A stretch of DNA of 10,215 nt from positions 1 to 10,215 of the forward strand of contig CALHQK010000117.1 of NCBI GenBank assembly GCA_938037185.1. Reading direction: 5' to 3'. Each line of letters starts with the position of its first letter. Positions within the stretch are counted from its first letter, which is position 1. The position numbers and the translations under genes are program-made. The notes beneath the pieces are model-generated. The model was not told where the DNA came from, did not search any database, and saw only the letters and a list, made by a program, of their open reading frames with translations. Positions 5,842 through 10,215 of this stretch are shown piece by piece. Source of the DNA: an uncultured Riemerella sp. Lineage in GTDB: Bacteria; Bacteroidota; Bacteroidia; Flavobacteriales; Weeksellaceae.

Positions 5842-6990
5842 ATGGAGAAAAAAATACATGTCGTTTTTCATATTCGGTCTATGGAAATCGGTGGCGTTCA
5901 GAAGGTTCTTTTGGAATATTTAAAAAATTTACCAAAAGATATTTTTGAGATATCCCTGATTACGAGCCTCTACCAAGGAGAATTACTCAGCGAAATTCCC
6001 CAGCATGTCCGCACTTATTATATTGGGCAGGGCAGGGAATTTTTATCCCAAAATCCTTGGATTCAGAAACTTCAACTTATCTTACGCCGAGGAAAATTAT
6101 TTTTCTATGAAAAATTTCCGCAGCTGCTTTATCAGAAACTGCACCAAAAGCCAGATTTAGAAATAGCCTTTGATACATTTAGATACCAAAGCGTAATAAA
6201 CAGCCCGATAAAAACTTCTAAAAAAATTGCTTGGCTTCATGTTGATTTAAAAAATACCAATGCCGATGAAAATGTGAACATCCGAACCATTGCATTAATG
6301 AAGAAATTCGATGCTTGTGTCATGGTGTCCAAATTTGCAAAAGATAATATTAAAAAGTTCTACAACACGGAGTTTTACAGAAGTTATGTCATTCATAATC
6401 CGATAAATACAGAGGAAGTCCATAAAAAAGCGGATGAATTCTGCGCCGCCTTGCCGCACCCTTGTTTCATCGGAGCGGGAAGGCTTACTAAAAGTAAAGG
6501 ATACTCGGAACTCGTTGATATTCACGCGGAACTCATTAAAGATGGGCAGACACACTATATAGCGATTTTAGGCGATGGTCCCGAAAAAGACTCTATTCTG
6601 CAAAAGATTAAAAATCTGGGAGTTGAGAAATCTTTTCTGCTTTTAGGCAATAAGATAAATCCTTATCCTTACCTGAAAGAAGCCGATTTTTTTATTCATC
6701 CATCACTCAGAGAATCCTATCCAATGGTTATTTTGGAGAATATGATTTTAAATAAACCTATTATTTCCACTAATGTGGGCGGAATTCCGGAAATCATTGA
6801 TAATGAAATTGATGGAATTTTAGTAAATTATAATAAAAATGAAATTTTTGATGCTATGAAAAATTTCCTGACCGACAGCCATCTGGTAGAAAAAATAAAA
6901 AATGGAACGAAAAAATCTAGCGAAAAATTTGATGAACACAAAATTTATCAACAAGTAACCGAAATGTTCACTTCTTTATACAATCAATAA
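5842..6990 (+). CDS. Glycosyltransferase family 4 (GT-B fold, retaining type)
   Basis: A 382-residue protein with two Rossmann-like domains. The N-terminal domain begins HVVFHIRSMEIGGVQKVL (residues 6-23), where the GGVQKV loop contacts the acceptor or donor phosphate. The C-terminal domain carries FIGAGRLTKSKG at 209-220 (Arg213 and Lys217 or Lys219 for the donor phosphates), ILGDGPEKD at 242-250, and the EX7E motif RESYPMVILE with Glu291 and Glu299, followed by NVGGIPEIID. All key motifs are intact, so an active enzyme is expected. Family 4 members of such loci add hexoses or amino hexoses to a lipid-linked chain at the cytoplasmic face. A short patch at about 6441-6480 is markedly richer in G+C than its surroundings. 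The next gene begins 3 bases after the stop. Confidence 0.92.
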   Translation: MEKKIHVVFHIRSMEIGGVQKVLLEYLKNLPKDIFEISLITSLYQGELLSEIPQHVRTYYIGQGREFLSQNPWIQKLQLILRRGKLFFYEKFPQLLYQKLHQKPDLEIAFDTFRYQSVINSPIKTSKKIAWLHVDLKNTNADENVNIRTIALMKKFDACVMVSKFAKDNIKKFYNTEFYRSYVIHNPINTEEVHKKADEFCAALPHPCFIGAGRLTKSKGYSELVDIHAELIKDGQTHYIAILGDGPEKDSILQKIKNLGVEKSFLLLGNKINPYPYLKEADFFIHPSLRESYPMVILENMILNKPIISTNVGGIPEIIDNEIDGILVNYNKNEIFDAMKNFLTDSHLVEKIKNGTKKSSEKFDEHKIYQQVTEMFTSLYNQ

Positions 6991-6993
6991 ACG

Positions 6994-7893
6994 ATGGAAA
7001 CCAAAATTACTATATTTACTCCTACTTATAACCGAGCCCACACGCTTGGAAGAACATTTGAATCTCTTAAAAACCAGACTATCAGAGACTTTAAGTGGCT
7101 GATTATAGACGATGGCTCTACTGATAATACAGGAGATTTAGTAGAAAATTTTAAACAAAATTCTGATTTTGAGATTGAATATCATTATCAAGAAAATGCG
7201 CATAAATTTGTATCTATTATAAGAGGTGTAAAGCTTTGTAATACAGAGTATTTCACGATTTTGGATTCGGATGATGCTATCCTGCCAAACGCTTTAGAAA
7301 TTTTACTTGGTGAAATAAAAAATGTTCCAGATGATATTGTTTTTGTATGTGGGCTGGCTGTGGATGAAAACGGCCAACTTATCGGTGAGGAATATCCAAA
7401 ATCACCGTTGGACTGCTCTATCTTTGAGATGAGATACCATTACAAAGTGAAAGGTGATAAATGGGGACTTGGTTTTACAAAAGTTTTCCGAAATATGAAC
7501 TTACAAGAAGAAAAATATTTAGGAAAAGGCTTTATTCCAGAGGGAGTCTATCAATTTTTGTTTGATGTCCAAGGGAAACATAGATTTATCAATAAAGCAG
7601 TGAGAATCTATCACAGGGATTTGGAAGATGAGCTTTCTTTGGCTAATAATTTCTATAATGTCAAAAATGCTTTTGGGTTATCACAAAGCTATCTCACCTT
7701 CATCAATGTCTATGCAGATAAAATTTACAATTATCCCAAAACTCTGCTTAGAAATCTCATTGGTTATCAATATTATTCATTGAAAAATAACATTTCTTTT
7801 TCCAAAATAATTTCAAATCCACAAAATATTGTGATAAAACTATTAGGTTTATTAACTTTGCCATTAAGTTTTATTTACCACAAATTAAAATAA
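6994..7893 (+). CDS. Glycosyltransferase family 2 (GT-A fold)
   Basis: A 299-residue family 2 transferase. It starts with ITIFTPTYNRAHTLGRTFES (residues 5-24), the standard nucleotide-binding strand and helix, then WLIIDDGSTDNT at 35-46 and the metal-binding TILDSDDAIL at 88-97 (Asp91, Asp93, Asp94). EGVYQFLF, in the region of residue 185, may hold the catalytic acid/base region, and RIYHRD lies near 203. The last 30 residues (ISNPQNIVIKLLGLLTLPLSFIYHK) are hydrophobic and basic and may associate with the inner membrane. It belongs to a different subgroup from the transferase at 3938, so the two probably form different linkages. It follows the preceding gene after 3 bases and precedes the next by 11 bases. 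The sugar specificity is not predictable. Confidence 0.9.
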   Translation: METKITIFTPTYNRAHTLGRTFESLKNQTIRDFKWLIIDDGSTDNTGDLVENFKQNSDFEIEYHYQENAHKFVSIIRGVKLCNTEYFTILDSDDAILPNALEILLGEIKNVPDDIVFVCGLAVDENGQLIGEEYPKSPLDCSIFEMRYHYKVKGDKWGLGFTKVFRNMNLQEEKYLGKGFIPEGVYQFLFDVQGKHRFINKAVRIYHRDLEDELSLANNFYNVKNAFGLSQSYLTFINVYADKIYNYPKTLLRNLIGYQYYSLKNNISFSKIISNPQNIVIKLLGLLTLPLSFIYHKLK

Positions 7894-7904
7894 TTACATA
7901 AACC

Positions 7905-9038
7905 ATGAAAAAGAAAAAAATACTTTTTGTTTATTATCATTTATTCAAAGCTGGTGGGGTTTCAAAAGTGATGACAAACTTAGCAAACGAACTTGTAGAA
8001 GATGGCTACGATGTGGAAATTCTAATAATGACAAGTAATACAAACACTTTCTATCCGCTAAATGAAAAAATTAAAATCCATCATATTGATACCTTCTCGC
8101 ATTGGTCTTGGAGTATTTGTGAGTTCAATAAAAAATATCTTAACTTCTCAAAGATAGATAACATCAATGCTTACATTTATCATATTGGTATTTTTTTGAT
8201 GCTGAAAAACTGGCTTAACAAAAAACACCAAGAGTATGATACCATTGTTTCCTGTTGGTATAAACTTTCTACAATTATTGGTCTTTTTAATAGAAAAATA
8301 GCACAAAAAACCATTGCTTGGGAGCATATCGACCATGGTGTCGGTGGTGTAATTTACAGAGATACACTTAGAAAATATTATAAAACTCTTAAAGGCATTG
8401 TGTGCATCAATACGCCTTCCATCACTTATTATGAACAATTTAATAAAACCTTCTTTATCCCTAATATCATAGGAGAACCATTTGATAATAAACCTTTTAT
8501 TCAGCCAGAAAATAAAGAAAATATAATATCATTTGTAGGAAGATTAGAAAAAGATAAAAATGTATCTGAGCTATTAGAAATTATTTCTGAAACAGAAATT
8601 CCTCATGATTGGAAATTACAAATCATCGGCGATGGAATAGAAAGAACTAAATTAGAAAAATTCGTAAAAGATAAAAACCTAACAAATATAGTTCATTTCA
8701 TCGGAACAAAAACCACAGATGAAATTTCAAAACTATTGGATAAATCTAAAATCTTTGTGCTTACATCCTTAAAAGAAGGATTACCCACTGTATTAATAGA
8801 AGCTATGTTCAGCTCCAACATTCTAATTTCTTATAACTGCAACCACGGCCCTTCGGATATTATTAACGAAAATAATGGTTTTCTTATACCAATGCATGAT
8901 AAGAATTTATTCAGAGAGAAACTTGAATCAGTTCTCAAAAATCCTGAAAAGCTATCAGATATGATAACAACATCTTATCAAGAATCACAAAAATGGAAAA
9001 AAGATGAAATAACTCATAAATGGGAAAATATTTTGTAA
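7905..9038 (+). CDS. Glycosyltransferase family 4 (GT-B fold), last gene of the run
   Basis: A 377-residue GT-B enzyme. The N-terminal domain begins KILFVYYHLFKAGGVSKVM (residues 5-23) and the C-terminal domain has ISFVGRLEKDKN at 208-219 with Arg213 and Lys216 or Lys218, QIIGDGIERTKLE at 239-251, and the EX7E motif KEGLPTVLIEAM with Glu291 and Glu299. The CNHGPSDII segment after it is typical of a subgroup found in capsule and O-antigen loci (for example the amylovoran/poly-ribitol type transferases with the HGPSEII motif). Lys-rich MKKKK at the start is common in such enzymes. It ends 16 bases before the stop of the opposite-strand KAS III gene, so it closes the plus-strand run. No strong terminator hairpin is visible in that short space. 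Confidence 0.92.
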   Translation: MKKKKILFVYYHLFKAGGVSKVMTNLANELVEDGYDVEILIMTSNTNTFYPLNEKIKIHHIDTFSHWSWSICEFNKKYLNFSKIDNINAYIYHIGIFLMLKNWLNKKHQEYDTIVSCWYKLSTIIGLFNRKIAQKTIAWEHIDHGVGGVIYRDTLRKYYKTLKGIVCINTPSITYYEQFNKTFFIPNIIGEPFDNKPFIQPENKENIISFVGRLEKDKNVSELLEIISETEIPHDWKLQIIGDGIERTKLEKFVKDKNLTNIVHFIGTKTTDEISKLLDKSKIFVLTSLKEGLPTVLIEAMFSSNILISYNCNHGPSDIINENNGFLIPMHDKNLFREKLESVLKNPEKLSDMITTSYQESQKWKKDEITHKWENIL

Positions 9039-9054
9039 TTTATTTCCCTTTTTT

Positions 9055-10020
9055 CTAAATTTCAACAATAGTTGCTCCCCAAGAAAGCCCAACACCGAAA
9101 CCGACCAGCATTACCTTATCTCCTCTTTTAACTTTTCCTCTTTCCAATGCATCTTTCAGTGCAATTGGAATAGTAGAAGATACGGTATTTCCCGTAGTTT
9201 CCATGTCTATATAAAATTTTTCCTCCGGAATATCCAAAATTTCTCGCTGTCTTCTCAGAATATGTGCATTTGCTTGGTGAAAAATATAATAATCCACATC
9301 ATTTTTAGTTAAATTATTCTTCTCCAAGATTTCCTTCACCAACTCTGGAATTTTTTCTATGGTAAAAAGAAAAATCTTCTGTCCATTCATATACAGACAG
9401 TTACCACCCTCATCTTCCTTATTTATACGATTTTTACCACCGCCATTTCTCACAATGAGATTATCATATCCGCTACCATCTGTCCCTAAAATGAATTGAA
9501 AATTCTCTTTGGTTTCATCCTTTTGTATCAAAGTAGCCGCCGCTCCATCCCCAAAAATGGTTCGGTTAGATTTATCAGATTTTCTAAGATATTTAGTATA
9601 AGTTTCGGCTGTTACCAATAGAATATTTTGAGCTACACTTGTTGCGATAAGCCCTTTTGCTATGCTCAGACCATAGACAAAGCCAGAACACCCAAGATTA
9701 AAATCCAAAGCTCCTATATTCTTTCTCAGTCCCAATCTGTCCTGCAAGATACAAGCCGTAGTAGGAAGATGATAATCAGGACTTTGAGTACAAAATAGAA
9801 TAAAATCTATTTCATTTTTATCTATTTTTTTTAATAGGTTTTCGGAAGCTTTTACTGCTAGTTCCAGCACGGTTTCATGTTTATTGGCAATATGCCTTTG
9901 TTTTACTCCTACTTTATTAAATATTTTCTCTGGACTCCACTCTGGAAATTCCTTTTGTAAATCTTCATTTGTCAGTATTTTCTCTGGAAAAAAAGTCTCA
10001 ATCTCAGAAATTCTAAACAT
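9055..10020 (-). CDS. 3-oxoacyl-ACP synthase III (KAS III/FabH-like condensing enzyme)
   Basis: A thiolase-fold enzyme of 321 aa, the usual length, that condenses an acyl-CoA primer with malonyl-ACP or performs a related acyl transfer. The triad is intact: Cys111 in NLGCSGFVYGL, His248 in the FHQANAHIL motif, and Asn278 in ETTGNTVSSTIP. IFGDGAAATL at 155-164 and the C-terminal VGFGVGLSWGATIV at 306-319 are family signatures. It could be a second housekeeping FabH, but lying next to a polysaccharide locus with its own ACP it could also make an acyl group for sugar decoration. It sits 2 bases downstream of the OsmC-like gene on the same strand, indicating co-transcription, and converges with the glycosyltransferase run. 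The family is certain; the pathway is undecided. Confidence 0.93.
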   Translation of the reverse strand: MFRISEIETFFPEKILTNEDLQKEFPEWSPEKIFNKVGVKQRHIANKHETVLELAVKASENLLKKIDKNEIDFILFCTQSPDYHLPTTACILQDRLGLRKNIGALDFNLGCSGFVYGLSIAKGLIATSVAQNILLVTAETYTKYLRKSDKSNRTIFGDGAAATLIQKDETKENFQFILGTDGSGYDNLIVRNGGGKNRINKEDEGGNCLYMNGQKIFLFTIEKIPELVKEILEKNNLTKNDVDYYIFHQANAHILRRQREILDIPEEKFYIDMETTGNTVSSTIPIALKDALERGKVKRGDKVMLVGFGVGLSWGATIVEI

Positions 10021-10022
10021 TT

Positions 10023-10215
10023 TTAATCTACTTTTATACCATTCACATATATTTGATACTCTACCTTTACATTAGGTTCGAGTGTTTTAGAAACAGAGCA
10101 GTATTTCGCAAAGGACAAATCTGCTGCTTTTCTTGCCTTTTCAGGATTTACATCTCCATTCACATAGAATTTTACCATTATATTTCTAAATGGCTTCGCC
10201 TCCCCTTCTACTACT
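10023..10215 (-). CDS. OsmC/Ohr-family protein, C-terminal fragment
   Basis: The last 63 or so residues of a minus-strand gene that starts beyond the right edge; the stop codon is at 10023-10025. The visible protein contains KPFRNIMVKFYVNGDVNPEK, then AADLSFAKYCSVSKTLEPNV, ending in EYQIYVNGIKVD. The Cys in the KYCSVSKTL motif matches the second, conserved redox cysteine of OsmC-family thiol peroxidases, which detoxify organic hydroperoxides; the first cysteine would lie outside the window. Many OsmC-like proteins of the YhfA type have roles that are not well established, and this fragment cannot be placed among subfamilies. It is upstream of and nearly contiguous with the KAS III gene. Confidence 0.85.
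   Translation of the reverse strand, partial: VVEGEAKPFRNIMVKFYVNGDVNPEKARKAADLSFAKYCSVSKTLEPNVKVEYQIYVNGIKVD

Noticed and set aside
8148..8438. Antisense open frames lying over the glycosyltransferase, aminotransferase and FkbH genes
   Set aside because: They have no family motifs and lie wholly opposite genes with strong conserved motifs; they are shadows.
9039..9054. Bidirectional terminator between the converging genes
   Set aside because: Only 16 bases are available, with a pyrimidine-rich run but no stable hairpin; any terminator would have to overlap coding sequence.
1..10215. tRNA, rRNA, CRISPR array or complete insertion sequence
   Set aside because: No cloverleaf-like sequence, spaced direct repeats, or transposase motifs were seen on either strand.

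Overview
The window is AT-rich (roughly one third G+C by eye). Its genes are tightly packed and mostly lack a clear Shine-Dalgarno sequence, and two copies of the Bacteroidota -7 promoter element (TAnnTTTG) sit in front of the outward-facing genes at the left end. Together with the protein families, this suggests a Flavobacteriia-type bacterium, possibly of the Chryseobacterium/Riemerella group. The genus is a guess from style and is not proven.

The window is part of a surface-polysaccharide (O-antigen or capsule) biosynthesis locus. At the far left, on the minus strand, lie the first 18 codons of a glutamine-dependent asparagine synthetase (asnB). They are separated by a 71-base divergent promoter region from a plus-strand gene run. 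The first half of that run (126-3817) is a sugar-modification module: a DegT-family PLP aminotransferase resembling VioA, a PglD/VioB-like left-handed beta-helix sugar N-acyltransferase broken by one in-frame TAG, an FkbH-like HAD protein, and a small acyl carrier protein. FkbH plus ACP is the known pair for making glyceryl-ACP from a glycolytic intermediate. The module therefore looks built to place an amino group, and perhaps an unusual ACP-borne acyl group, on a deoxysugar nucleotide.

After a 120-base gap, the second half (3938-9038) is a run of five glycosyltransferases in the order GT-A, GT-A, GT-B, GT-A, GT-B. Junctions are tight: one 4-base overlap and gaps of 3 to 12 bases. This implies a repeat unit assembled from several sugars. 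No flippase, polymerase, ligase, chain-length regulator or initiating sugar-phosphate transferase is seen here, and neither are the dTDP-sugar enzymes that would feed the aminotransferase, so the locus must continue elsewhere or depend on other genes.

At the right end two minus-strand genes converge on the run: a KAS III (FabH-like) condensing enzyme with an intact Cys-His-Asn triad and, 2 bases upstream of it, the C-terminal part of an OsmC-family protein cut by the window edge. They may be flanking chromosome rather than part of the polysaccharide locus.

The most notable points are the single nonsense codon in the acyltransferase, the aminotransferase/acyltransferase/FkbH/ACP combination, and the 146-base non-coding remnant between the broken acyltransferase and the FkbH gene.
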